This document shows positions 27,437-37,503 of a stretch of DNA of 64,000 bases, piece by piece (the stretch's first letter is position 1; every line of letters begins with the position of its first letter). The stretch is from Dehalococcoidia bacterium. GTDB taxonomy: Bacteria; Chloroflexota; Dehalococcoidia; DSTF01; JACRBR01. The translations under genes were made by a program, and so were the position numbers. Below the pieces are notes generated by a model, which saw only the letters and a list, made by a program, of their open reading frames with translations, made no database searches and was not told the origin of the DNA. Location of the stretch: contig JADMII010000014.1 in the NCBI GenBank assembly GCA_015478665.1, forward strand, positions 1-64,000, written 5' to 3'.

Positions 27437-28806
27437 CGCCGCGCCCGCTGACGCTGATCACGGACAACTGGTACGACATCCGCGACCTCTCGAACCTCTC
27501 CGGGAAGATCGAGGAACTGATCCGCGACGCCAACGGTCCGCACTGGGCGGTCTGGGTGGTCTCGGCGCTGCTCGGGGCGATCGGCATCGTCGCCTTCATC
27601 GGCGGTGTCGCCATCATCAACATCTGGATCGAACGCCGCGTCGTCGGCCGCATGCAGTCGCGGCTGGGGCCGAACCGCCTGGGGCCGTTCGGGCTGCTGC
27701 AGCCGCTGGCCGACGCGATCAAGCTGATGCAGAAGGAAGTGCTGCAGCCGAAGGCCGCCGACGGCCTCGTCTTCTCGATCGCGCCGATCGCCTTCACCGT
27801 GCCAGGGATCGTGATCATGGCGGTGCTGCCGTGGGGGCGGAACATGTCGCTCGCGCGCCTCGACGTCGGCATCCTCTTCATCCTGGCGATGTCGTCGCTG
27901 GGCGCGCTGGCGGTCTTCACCGGCGGCTACGGCTCGAACAACAAGTACGCGCTGTTCGGCGCCATGCGCGTCATCGCCATGCTCGTGACGTACGAGATCC
28001 CGAGCGTGCTCGCGCTGCTCGGCCTCGTGCTCTTTTCCGGCACGATGGACCTCGCGGACATGGTGCTCTTCCAGGAGAAGTTCTGGATCCCGCTCGTGCT
28101 CGTGCAGCCGCTGCCCTTTCTCATCTACTTCATCTCGTCATCGGCGGAGCTCAACCGCACACCCGCCGACCTCGCCGAGGCGGAGTCGGAGATCGCCGGC
28201 GGCTACCACGTCGAGTACTCCGGCATGAAGTTCGGCCTCTTCTACGCCGCCGAGCTGATCAACGCCGTCGCCATCTCGGCGATCATCGCCACCGTCTTCC
28301 TCGGCGGCTGGTGGTTCTACAAGCTCGATGAGCTGGTGCCCGGATGGATGATCTTCATCGGCAAGATCTACGCCGTCTACTTCCTCTTCGTCTGGACGCG
28401 GGGCACGCTGCCGCGCTTCCGCATCGACCAGCTGCTGGCGTTCGCCTGGAAGTGGATGACGCCGATGGCCTTCGCGAACATCATCGTCGTCGCGGCCGAG
28501 GTGCTGATCTGGGACGAGACGGGCGCCAGCGCCGGCCTCGTGCTGCCGCTGTACATCGCCTTCAACATGCTCTTCGCCGGCGTGCTGATCGTCGCCTGGG
28601 TGCGCTTCATGGGCCCGAGGTTCTCCCGCTTCCCCGACCGCCTCCGCTACTTCGACCGCATCGACGTGCCGTCGCTGCCGGCGATGCGCGCGCCGGCGCC
28701 GGCCGCTGCGGCGCCGAAGAGCGGCAGCGGCGCGCCGGCGCGCAGCGCGTCCGAAGGCGGCGGCGACCTCCGCGGCGGTCGCCTCGTCGGGGGGCCGCGG
28801 CCATGA
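27433..28806 (+). CDS. nuoH: NADH-quinone oxidoreductase subunit H
   Basis: 457 aa, about eight helices. [21 protein letters not shown] is the NuoH hallmark near the quinone tunnel (quoted as [15 protein letters not shown]). [20 protein letters not shown] is the conserved charged loop and [16 protein letters not shown] the C-terminal motif. Longer than typical NuoH because of an N-terminal ~35-residue amphipathic extension and a ~45-residue Ala/Ser/Gly-rich C-terminal tail. nuoI, usually next, is missing; nuoJ overlaps the stop (ATGA). Confidence 0.95.
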   Translation: MTPRPLTLITDNWYDIRDLSNLSGKIEELIRDANGPHWAVWVVSALLGAIGIVAFIGGVAIINIWIERRVVGRMQSRLGPNRLGPFGLLQPLADAIKLMQKEVLQPKAADGLVFSIAPIAFTVPGIVIMAVLPWGRNMSLARLDVGILFILAMSSLGALAVFTGGYGSNNKYALFGAMRVIAMLVTYEIPSVLALLGLVLFSGTMDLADMVLFQEKFWIPLVLVQPLPFLIYFISSSAELNRTPADLAEAESEIAGGYHVEYSGMKFGLFYAAELINAVAISAIIATVFLGGWWFYKLDELVPGWMIFIGKIYAVYFLFVWTRGTLPRFRIDQLLAFAWKWMTPMAFANIIVVAAEVLIWDETGASAGLVLPLYIAFNMLFAGVLIVAWVRFMGPRFSRFPDRLRYFDRIDVPSLPAMRAPAPAAAAPKSGSGAPARSASEGGGDLRGGRLVGGPRP

Positions 28807-29321
28807 TCACCGATACGGGCATCGTCATCGCCTTCTACGTCATCGGCGCCAGCACCGTCGTTTCGGCGCTGATGGTGGCGGCGGTGCGCAACCTGATCCA
28901 CGCCGTGCTCTTTCTCGTCATCACCTTCACCGGCGTCGCCGGCATCTACATCGTGCTGTCGGCGGACTTCGTCGCGATGGCGCAGGTGCTGATCTACGCC
29001 GGCGCCATCTCCGTCCTGCTCGTCTTCGCCGTCATGCTGACGCCGACGGGCGACCGCAGGAACGCCGAGACGTCGTTCCAGGCGCCGGCGCTGGTGCTGG
29101 CGGGTCTCCTGCTCGCGGTCGTCGTCTTCGTGATCTACGACACCGACTGGCGGATCGCCTCGCGGGGCCAGTTCACCACGACCGCGTCGTCGCTCGGGCG
29201 CGCCTTCTTCTCGCCGTACGTCGTGCCGTTCGAGGTGGCGTCGGTGCTGCTGGTGGCGGCGATGGTCGGGGCGATCATCCTGACGCAGGACGAGGACGAG
29301 GAGGCCGGGCATGCTGCCTGA
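28803..29321 (+). CDS. nuoJ: NADH-quinone oxidoreductase subunit J
   Basis: 172 aa, five helices. [28 protein letters not shown] and [19 protein letters not shown] (shortened here) are the NuoJ signatures, including the pi-bulge helix 3. The C-terminal half is a conserved helix before DEDEEAGH. The ATG lies in the nuoH stop, and nuoK overlaps its end by 11 bases, so translation is coupled. Confidence 0.94.
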   Translation: MITDTGIVIAFYVIGASTVVSALMVAAVRNLIHAVLFLVITFTGVAGIYIVLSADFVAMAQVLIYAGAISVLLVFAVMLTPTGDRRNAETSFQAPALVLAGLLLAVVVFVIYDTDWRIASRGQFTTTASSLGRAFFSPYVVPFEVASVLLVAAMVGAIILTQDEDEEAGHAA

Positions 29322-29646
29322 GGTGCTGCTGGCGACCGTGCCGCTCGAGCACGTCCTGATCCTCGGCGCCATCCTCTTCGCCATCGGCCTCTACTTGGCG
29401 CTGTCGAAGCGCAACGCGATCGGCGTGCTGATGGGCATCGAGTTGATGCTGAACGCGGTCAACGTGACACTGCTCGCGTTCTCGCGCTACGTCGTCTCGC
29501 CGCGGCCGCTCGATGGTCAGGTCTTCGCGATCTTCGTCATCACCGTTGCCGCCGGCGAGGCCGCGGTCGCGCTCGCGCTCGCCGTCGCCATCTACCGCCA
29601 CCGCGAGACGGTGAACATCGACGAGATTGACGTGCTGCGCTGGTGA
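29311..29646 (+). CDS. nuoK: NADH-quinone oxidoreductase subunit K
   Basis: 111 aa, three helices. [26 protein letters not shown] includes the two membrane Glu residues of the proton path (quoted as [12 protein letters not shown]), and [16 protein letters not shown] carries the second. MrpC-like subunit of the proton-pumping arm. Overlaps nuoJ; a small gene follows before nuoL. Confidence 0.95.
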   Translation: MLPEVLLATVPLEHVLILGAILFAIGLYLALSKRNAIGVLMGIELMLNAVNVTLLAFSRYVVSPRPLDGQVFAIFVITVAAGEAAVALALAVAIYRHRETVNIDEIDVLRW

Positions 29647-29674
29647 GGCGCGGCGGCTACGGGAGGGATCGCAG

Positions 29675-29866
29675 ATGTGGTCGAAGCTGCTCGATGTGAA
29701 GAACGGATACGCCGCCGAGGTGTGGAAGGAGCTCTTCGACGCCGAGGCCGTCTCGAACCTCATCGTGCCGCCGATCGCGGCCGACGCGCCGCTCGCGCAG
29801 CCGCGCGAGATATGGGTGCCGGACAGCAAGACGCACGTCGCGCAGGAGATCATGCGGAAGATTTAG
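29675..29866 (+). CDS. small conserved-looking protein inside the nuo operon
   Basis: 63 aa, soluble, acidic, beginning MWSKLLDVKNGYAAEVWKEL and ending EIWVPDSKTHVAQEIMRKI. GGGAGGG lies before the ATG. The helix-strand pattern (xxVWKELFDAEAVSNLIV, then IWVPDSKTHVAQEIM) resembles the short DUF2007-type 'signal transducing' fold (LLExxGIxxxxV ... LVPxxDxxxAxxLL). That resemblance is weak and is my inference. Position between nuoK and nuoL suggests an accessory or assembly factor. I cannot assign a function. Confidence 0.65.
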   Translation: MWSKLLDVKNGYAAEVWKELFDAEAVSNLIVPPIAADAPLAQPREIWVPDSKTHVAQEIMRKI

Positions 29867-29872
29867 TCGCCG

Positions 29873-30005
29873 GTGGGTGGCAGGTCGCAGGTTCGCGACA
29901 CGAGCTGACGGAATACAACCGGGGACGAAAGCGGAGAGGGATCGAGCCGCAGGTGACAGGTCACAGGTTCTGCGACGCGAGGCCGACGGAATGCAACCGG
30001 GGAAG
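29873..30005. repeat. imperfect 50-base direct repeat between nuoK-side gene and nuoL
   Basis: CAGGTCGCAGGTT...GAC.GAATACAACCGGGGA at 29881-29925 recurs as CAGGTCACAGGTT...GACGGAATGCAACCGGGGA at 29958-30003, with a few substitutions and one indel. Non-coding. Confidence 0.7.
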
Positions 30006-30049
30006 CCGACGTATGTGGGATGAATCAGGCATGCAGCGACAGATGCGTA

Positions 30050-30075
30050 GGGCGCGCGAAGCCCTTCGCGCGCCC
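30050..30075 (+). repeat. perfect 11-bp stem-loop in the nuo operon
   Basis: GGGCGCGCGAA, loop GCCC, TTCGCGCGCCC. The very stable hairpin lies 84 bases before nuoL without a following U-run. It may attenuate transcription, protect the mRNA, or be a REP-like element. Confidence 0.65.
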
Positions 30076-30158
30076 ACCGCCGGTCGCACGGCACTTGTCG
30101 GGCCCAGTCCTGACCGGCGAGCTGCGACGTGCGACCGGCGAGCGAAGGAACGCGGCGC

Positions 30159-32135
<1,977 letters not shown>

Positions 32136-32140
32136 TCAAA

Positions 32141-33634
32141 CTGAACGGCCTGCTCGTCTTCACGGTCTTCTTCCCGGCGGTCGCCGCCGCCGTCATCGGC
32201 CTCACGGTGCCGCGGGAGAACGACGGCCATGCGAAGTGGCTCGCGCTGATCGCGACCGTCGCCGTCTTCGCGACGTCGTGCGTGCTGGTGATCAACTTTG
32301 ACCGGGGCGCCGGCGTCAGCAGCAGTCCCTTCCAGTTCGTCTCGCAGGCAACCTGGATCGATGCCGGCATCGCCGGCTTCGACGTGCAGTTCCACATGGG
32401 CGTCGACGGCCTGGGCATCACGATGGTGATCCTGACGACGTTCCTCTTCGTCGTGGCGACGCTCGTCTCCTTCAGCGTCAAGCTGCGGACGAAGGAGTAC
32501 TTCACCTGGATCCTGATCCTCGAGACGGCGGTGCTCGGCGTCTTCAGCTCGCTCGACCTGATCATGTTCTTCCTCTTCTGGGAGCTCGAGCTGCTGCCGA
32601 TGTACCTGCTGATCTCGGTCTGGGGCACCGGCCGCAAAGAGTACTCGGCGATGAAGTTCCTCCTGTACACGGTCGCCGGCTCCGCCTTCATGCTCGTGGG
32701 CTTCCTCGTGCTCGGCTTCAGCGCCGGCCCCGTGCGCACGTTCGATATGGTGACGCTCTCGCAGTCTTCGATCGGCGGCTCGATCTTGCCGCTGTGGGTC
32801 ATCTTCGGCTTCATCTTCGTCGCCTTCGCCGTGAAGCTGCCGGTCTTCCCGCTGCACACCTGGCTCCCCGACGCCCACACCGACGCGCCGACGGCCGTCT
32901 CCGTGATCCTCGCCGGCGTGCTGCTGAAGATGGGCGGCTACGGCATGCTCCGCATCCTCATCACGCTGATGCCGCGCGAGGCGCACCGTTACGCGGTCTG
33001 GCTGGCGTCGCTGGCCGCGGTCAGCGTCATCTACGGCGCCCTGCTGACGCTGCGGCAGAAGGACCTGAAGCGCCTCGTCGCCTACTCCAGCGTGAGCCAC
33101 ATGGGCTTCGTGCTGCTCGGCATCGCCGCGCTCGGGCAGGTGAGCATGAACGGCGCCGCCCTCCAGATGTTCACGCACGGCCTGATCACCGGCCTGCTCT
33201 TCGTCATGGTGGGCGTCATCTACGAGCGCGCCCACACCCGCAACATCGATGAGCTGTCGGGGCTTGCGCATACGATGCCGCTCACCGCCACGGTGATGAC
33301 GCTCGCCGGCTTTGCGGCGCTCGGGCTGCCGATGCTCGCCGGCTTCGTCGCCGAACTACTCGTCTTCCTCGGCAGCTTCGATACCTACACCGTCCCGACG
33401 ATCGTCTCCGTGTTCGGCATCCTCCTCGGCGCCGGCTACATCCTCTGGACGATCCAGCGCATCTTCTTCGGGCCGCCGACCGTCCGCTGGGCGCACCTGC
33501 CCGATGCGAACGCCTGGTGGGAGCGCGTGCCGATGGCCGCCATGACGCTGGCGATCATCGCCGTCGGCGTGCGGCCGTCGCTCGTCACGAGCGTGCTCGA
33601 TGGCGGCATCATCAACATCGTCAAGGCGCTCTAG
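32141..33634 (+). CDS. nuoM: NADH-quinone oxidoreductase subunit M, apparent CTG start
   Basis: 497 aa antiporter-like subunit. FFLFWELELLPMYLLISVWG, FPLHTWLPDAHTDAPTAVSV and SSVSHMGFVLLGI (each shortened) are NuoM signatures, with the Glu and Lys residues of the proton half-channels kept. The first membrane helix (LLVFTVFFPAVAAAVIGL) starts right after a CTG codon at 32141. GAGAGG of the overlapping nuoL end sits eight bases upstream. No ATG, GTG or TTG is available in this frame near that point. Initiation at CTG is therefore inferred. Confidence 0.9.
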   Translation: MNGLLVFTVFFPAVAAAVIGLTVPRENDGHAKWLALIATVAVFATSCVLVINFDRGAGVSSSPFQFVSQATWIDAGIAGFDVQFHMGVDGLGITMVILTTFLFVVATLVSFSVKLRTKEYFTWILILETAVLGVFSSLDLIMFFLFWELELLPMYLLISVWGTGRKEYSAMKFLLYTVAGSAFMLVGFLVLGFSAGPVRTFDMVTLSQSSIGGSILPLWVIFGFIFVAFAVKLPVFPLHTWLPDAHTDAPTAVSVILAGVLLKMGGYGMLRILITLMPREAHRYAVWLASLAAVSVIYGALLTLRQKDLKRLVAYSSVSHMGFVLLGIAALGQVSMNGAALQMFTHGLITGLLFVMVGVIYERAHTRNIDELSGLAHTMPLTATVMTLAGFAALGLPMLAGFVAELLVFLGSFDTYTVPTIVSVFGILLGAGYILWTIQRIFFGPPTVRWAHLPDANAWWERVPMAAMTLAIIAVGVRPSLVTSVLDGGIINIVKAL

Positions 33635-33649
33635 CGGGGGAGGGGAACG

Positions 33650-35137
33650 GTGCTCGCCAGTCTCGATCGCTTCGGCCCGGAGCTCGCCGTGATGGCCACG
33701 GCCGGCCTCGTGCTGCTCGCCGATCTCGTCGTGCCGCGCCGGCACAAGGCGTGGCTCGCCGGCCTCTCGGTCGCCGGTCTGCTGGCGGCGGCGCTCTGGC
33801 TCGTGATCCTTGTGCTGCGTGGCCGCCAGGCGTCGTTCTTCGACGACTCGATGGCCCTCGACAACTTCAGCATCTTCTTCATCTTCCTCTTCATCGCCGT
33901 CTGCGGCACCGTCATCATCGCCTCGCTCGACTACGCGCCGCGCTTCGGCAGCCACCAGGGCGAATTCTTCGCGCTGATGCTGCTGGCGACGTCGGGCATG
34001 ATGCTGCTCGCCGGCGCCCGCGACCTCGTGACGATCTTCGTGTCGCTCGAGCTGACGTCGATCTCGCAGTTCATCCTCGCCGGCCTCCTGCGCGATGACA
34101 AAGGCAGCGAGGCGGCGCTGAAGTACCTGCTGCTGGGCGCCATCGCCTCCGCCGTCATCCTCTACGGCATGGCGTTCCTCTTCGGCATCGCCGGCACGAC
34201 GCGCCTGGTGACGACGAACGGCGCCCCGAGCATCGCCAGCACGATCGCCGCCGGCGACGCCGGCATCCGCTCGGCGCTGATCCTGAGTATGGTCTTCCTG
34301 GCGGCCGGCTTCGGCTTCAAGATGGCCGTCGTGCCGTTCCAGATGTGGACGCCCGATGTCTACCAGGGCGCTCCGACGCCGGTCGCGGCCTTCCTCTCCG
34401 TCGGCAGCAAGGCCGCCGCCTTCGCCGTCGTCCTCCGCATCTTCTACGAGGGCTTCGGCCCGAACACCTTCGTCGGCAACGACTGGAAGGAGATGTTCGC
34501 CATCCTCGCCGCCGTCTCCATGTGCGTCGGCAACGTGATGGCGCTGCGCCAGACGAACATCCGCCGCATGCTGGGCTACAGCTCCGTCGCACAGGCGGGG
34601 AACTTCCTCGTCGGCCTGGCGGCGATCTCCGCGCTCACGAACGGGCGCACGAGCCTGGGCGCGAGCGGCGTCGTCTTCTTCCTGGCGACCTACGCCTTCA
34701 CCAACCTCGGCGCCTTCATCGCCGTCATGGCGATCTCAAACCGCACGGACTCCGACGAGATCGCGGACTACGCCGGCATGGGACGCCGCGCGCCGATCCC
34801 GGCCGCCGTGCTGCTGTTCTGTCTGCTCTCGCTCACCGGCCTGCCGCCGACGGCCGGCTTCATCGCCAAGGTCTACATCTTCAACGCCGCCGTGCAGGCG
34901 GACCTGGTCTGGCTGGTGATCGTCGCCGTGCTGAATACCGCCGTCTCGGCGTTCTACTACCTGGGCGTCGCGCGCCAGATGTATCTCGAGACGGCGGAGG
35001 GGCTGCCGACGCTCGTGCGGGCGCCTTGGGCGACGCAGGGTATCCTCGTCGTCGCGGCGATGGGCGTCCTGACGTTCGGCGTCTACCCGATCCCCCTGAT
35101 CGAGGCGGCGCAGCGCGCGGTCAACGTCTTCGGCTGA
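33650..35137 (+). CDS. nuoN: NADH-quinone oxidoreductase subunit N
   Basis: 495 aa, the third antiporter-like subunit and last gene of the operon. LVTIFVSLELTSISQFILAG has the TM5 Glu, VPFQMWTPDVYQGAPTPVAAF is the NuoN hallmark (quoted in part), and NIRRMLGYSSVAQAGNFLVGL follows. GTG start after GGGGGAGGGGAACG. The following ~200 bases (35138-35336) separate it from the convergent repressor gene and contain no clear terminator hairpin. Confidence 0.95.
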   Translation: MLASLDRFGPELAVMATAGLVLLADLVVPRRHKAWLAGLSVAGLLAAALWLVILVLRGRQASFFDDSMALDNFSIFFIFLFIAVCGTVIIASLDYAPRFGSHQGEFFALMLLATSGMMLLAGARDLVTIFVSLELTSISQFILAGLLRDDKGSEAALKYLLLGAIASAVILYGMAFLFGIAGTTRLVTTNGAPSIASTIAAGDAGIRSALILSMVFLAAGFGFKMAVVPFQMWTPDVYQGAPTPVAAFLSVGSKAAAFAVVLRIFYEGFGPNTFVGNDWKEMFAILAAVSMCVGNVMALRQTNIRRMLGYSSVAQAGNFLVGLAAISALTNGRTSLGASGVVFFLATYAFTNLGAFIAVMAISNRTDSDEIADYAGMGRRAPIPAAVLLFCLLSLTGLPPTAGFIAKVYIFNAAVQADLVWLVIVAVLNTAVSAFYYLGVARQMYLETAEGLPTLVRAPWATQGILVVAAMGVLTFGVYPIPLIEAAQRAVNVFG

Positions 35138-35336
35138 GCCGCCACGAGCGGCCGTCGACAGTGCCTCGCCGCAGCCGGCGGCGCCGGGTCGTCCGCGACG
35201 CATGGCGAAGCGTCGCGGCGCCCGCTGTTGCCGGCACGTCATCCTTCGCGGCCGCATGCTGTGCTGCGCAGGCGGCGCGTCGGCGTCAGGCGCAGGGCCG
35301 CTGGCCGCCCGCGATCTCGCGGCGCCGCCGCACGCG

Positions 35337-35639
35337 TCACTCGTACGGGATCGCCATCGCCGGCGCCGGCTGGCCGAAGCGCGTCCAGAGCGCCAGCGCG
35401 CGGCGCAGGCTCTCCATGTGCTCGTCGTCACACTGGAAGTCGGCGAGCAGGCAGCGGTCGAGGTGATACTCCATGAGCCGCGCGCCCACCTGGTCGAGCG
35501 CGCTGCGGACGGCCATCGTCTGCGTCAGCATGTCCTCGCATTCGCGGCCTTCTTCGAGCATCTTCTGGACGCCGCGCACCTGGCCTTCGATGCGCCGCAG
35601 CCGCGTGCCGATCTCATCGGCGAGGGTCTTCTCTGGCAT
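35337..35639 (-). CDS. CsoR/CstR-family (DUF156) repressor next to trxA-trxB
   Basis: 100 aa. EIGTRLRRIEGQVRGVQKMLEEG is the DNA-binding helix (shortened). Cys in GRECEDML, then His and Cys in MEYHLDRC, keep the metal/persulfide positions of the family. A paralogue of the 11.1-kb CsoR. It is divergent from thioredoxin and thioredoxin reductase with an operator-like palindrome between, so it may sense copper or reactive sulfur/thiol stress; the sequence alone does not separate CsoR from CstR. The ATG is 18 codons into a longer open frame, the first point where family similarity begins. Confidence 0.82.
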   Translation of the reverse strand: MPEKTLADEIGTRLRRIEGQVRGVQKMLEEGRECEDMLTQTMAVRSALDQVGARLMEYHLDRCLLADFQCDDEHMESLRRALALWTRFGQPAPAMAIPYE

Positions 35640-35732
35640 CGTCGCGCTCTTTCTTCCGGACCGCGCCCGGAACCCTGGGCCTGCCGGGATCATCGCTCGC
35701 CAAGCCGCAGCTCGGGCCGATCAGTGCCCCGC

Positions 35733-35763
35733 TTGACATACCCTGTAGGGGTATACTATCCTG
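35733..35763 (+). promoter_or_regulatory. trxA promoter with CsoR-type palindromic operator
   Basis: TTGACA (35733-35738) is followed immediately by ATACCC-TGTA-GGGGTAT (35738-35754), a near-perfect palindrome. TACTAT/TATCCT candidates for the -10 follow. The operator occupies the spacer between -35 and -10, where binding of the divergently encoded DUF156 repressor would block transcription of trxA-trxB. The exact -10 is uncertain. Confidence 0.65.
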
Positions 35764-35829
35764 TGACCAGGAAGGGTGTCAACCCGGCCCCCCGGGGATG
35801 GCAACGAGCTCAGTGAAGGAGAAGCAGCG

Positions 35830-36153
35830 ATGGCAAAGCCGGCAGAAGTAACAGACGCCAATTTCGAGACCGAAGTGCTCAAGGCCGAGACCCCGGTCCT
35901 CGTCGACTTCTGGGCGCCCTGGTGCGGCCCCTGCCGCATGGTCGCGCCGATCGTCGAGGAGCTGTCCGACGAATACGCCGGCAAGGTGAAGTTCGTCAAG
36001 CTCAACACCGACGACAACACGCGCACCGCCTCGACCTACGGCATCCGCAGCATCCCGACCCTGCTCGTCTTCAAGGGCGGCGAGCCCGTCGGGCAGATCA
36101 TCGGCTTCCGGCCGAAGGGCGACCTGAAGAAGCGCCTCGACGCCGCGCTCTGA
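35830..36153 (+). CDS. trxA: thioredoxin
   Basis: 107 aa. LVDFWAPWCGPCRMVAPI holds the WCGPC redox site, SIPTLLVF the conserved cis-Pro, and GFRPKGDLKKRL the C-terminal helix. Cytoplasmic dithiol reductant for peroxiredoxin, ribonucleotide reductase and others. GAAGGAGAAG before this ATG fixes the start. Co-transcribed with trxB. Confidence 0.96.
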   Translation: MAKPAEVTDANFETEVLKAETPVLVDFWAPWCGPCRMVAPIVEELSDEYAGKVKFVKLNTDDNTRTASTYGIRSIPTLLVFKGGEPVGQIIGFRPKGDLKKRLDAAL

Positions 36154-36162
36154 GCCTCGTCC

Positions 36163-36188
36163 GGGCGGCCGCGCCGGTGCGGCCGCCC
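36163..36188 (+). repeat. 10-bp perfect hairpin between trxA and trxB
   Basis: GGGCGGCCGC, loop GCCGGT, GCGGCCGCCC. There is no U-tract, so it is more likely an mRNA-stabilising or attenuating element than a full terminator. Confidence 0.6.
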
Positions 36189-36226
36189 GCGCCCCGTCCC
36201 GCGCAACGATCGCGTCCTGGAGTGCC

Positions 36227-37222
36227 ATGTCTTCGCCATCCTCGCCTGACTACGACATCATCATCGCCGGCGGCGGTCCCGCCGGCCTCGCCGCCGGCCT
36301 CTACGCCGCCCGCGCCCGCCGCCGCACGCTGCTCATCGAGCGCAAGATCACCGGCGGCCAGATCGCGCTGACGTCCGACGTCGAAAACTACCCGGGCATC
36401 GACCGCATCAACGGCTTCGACCTGGCGCAGGCGATGCACGCGCAGGCCACGAAGTACGGCATGGAGACGGTGTACGCGGACGCGACCGCGATCGATCACG
36501 CCGACGGCACGCACCGGGTGCGCACCGACGACGGCGACTACCGCGCGCGCGCGGTGATCATCACCGGCGGCGCCGATTACAACCGGCTCGGCATCCCCGG
36601 CGAGGAGCGGCTCACCGGGTTCGGCGTCTCCTACTGCGCGACCTGCGATGCCGCCTTCTTCAAGGACCAGACCGTCGCCGTCATCGGTGGTGGCGATGCC
36701 GCGATGGACGAAGGGCTCTTCGTCACGCGCTACGCGGCGAAGGCCTACATGGTGCACCGCCGCGATAGCCTGCGCGCCAGCGCCATCCTCCAGGAGCGCG
36801 CGTTCGCCGACCCGAAGATGGAGTTCGTCTGGGACACCGTCGTCGAAGAGGTGCTCGGCGACCGCGCCGTCCGCGGCATCCGCGTCCGCAACCTGAGCAC
36901 CGGGGAGACGCGCGTGCTCGATGTCGGCGCGATGTTCGTCTTCATCGGCCTGACGCCGAACACCGGCTACCTGCGCGGCACGCTACCGATGGACGCCGGC
37001 GGCCACATCTACGTCAACGAGTGGATGGAGACGGAGATCCCCGGCCTGTTCGCCGCCGGCGACGTGCGCGCCAATTCCGCCCGCCAGCTGGTCACCGCCG
37101 CCGGAGACGGGGCGACGGCCGCCATCCGCGCCGACCACTACATCTCCGATACGTTCGGTGGCCCGCCGGGCACCGGCGAATGGGAGGCCGAACAGACGCC
37201 GGGTCCAGCGGCCGGCGCCTGA
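36227..37222 (+). CDS. trxB: thioredoxin-disulfide reductase
   Basis: 331 aa. The FAD motif is IIIAGGGPAGLAAGLYAAR and the substrate-side motif KITGGQIALTSDVENYPG. The redox-active CATC lies in VSYCATCDAAFFKD, the NADPH motif is VAVIGGGDAAMDEG with HRRDSLRA, and the C-terminal FAD motif is GLFAAGDVRANSARQLVTAAGDG (parts). It reduces TrxA with NADPH. TGGAG lies before the ATG. The 281 bases that follow (37223-37503) contain no gene I can support. Confidence 0.95.
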   Translation: MSSPSSPDYDIIIAGGGPAGLAAGLYAARARRRTLLIERKITGGQIALTSDVENYPGIDRINGFDLAQAMHAQATKYGMETVYADATAIDHADGTHRVRTDDGDYRARAVIITGGADYNRLGIPGEERLTGFGVSYCATCDAAFFKDQTVAVIGGGDAAMDEGLFVTRYAAKAYMVHRRDSLRASAILQERAFADPKMEFVWDTVVEEVLGDRAVRGIRVRNLSTGETRVLDVGAMFVFIGLTPNTGYLRGTLPMDAGGHIYVNEWMETEIPGLFAAGDVRANSARQLVTAAGDGATAAIRADHYISDTFGGPPGTGEWEAEQTPGPAAGA

Positions 37223-37503
37223 GCCGGGTACGGGGACGAGATCCTCCCGACAGCGGGCAAGGGATCGCCGGCCTGCATGCGGCCCCGAACCACGACTCCG
37301 CCGCCTCGCGCGCTACCCGGACGGCTCTCGTGAACACGGACCCACAGGCTGGCGGGCTGCGTCCGCGTCGCTGGCTTCCTACGGGAATCCCCGCGTCTTC
37401 GCGGCTCTGCGCCCGCGATCCGCGTGCAGCGTCCGATGTTCCTGCCGCTGTCGCGTCGCGGCACGGCGCTTCCCTGCCGATACTCAAGCGAGGGGGTGCG
37501 CCC

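Noticed and set aside
30050-30075. Intrinsic terminator inside the nuo operon
   Set aside because: The hairpin is strong but lacks a U-tract, and essential nuoL-N lie downstream with no new promoter visible.
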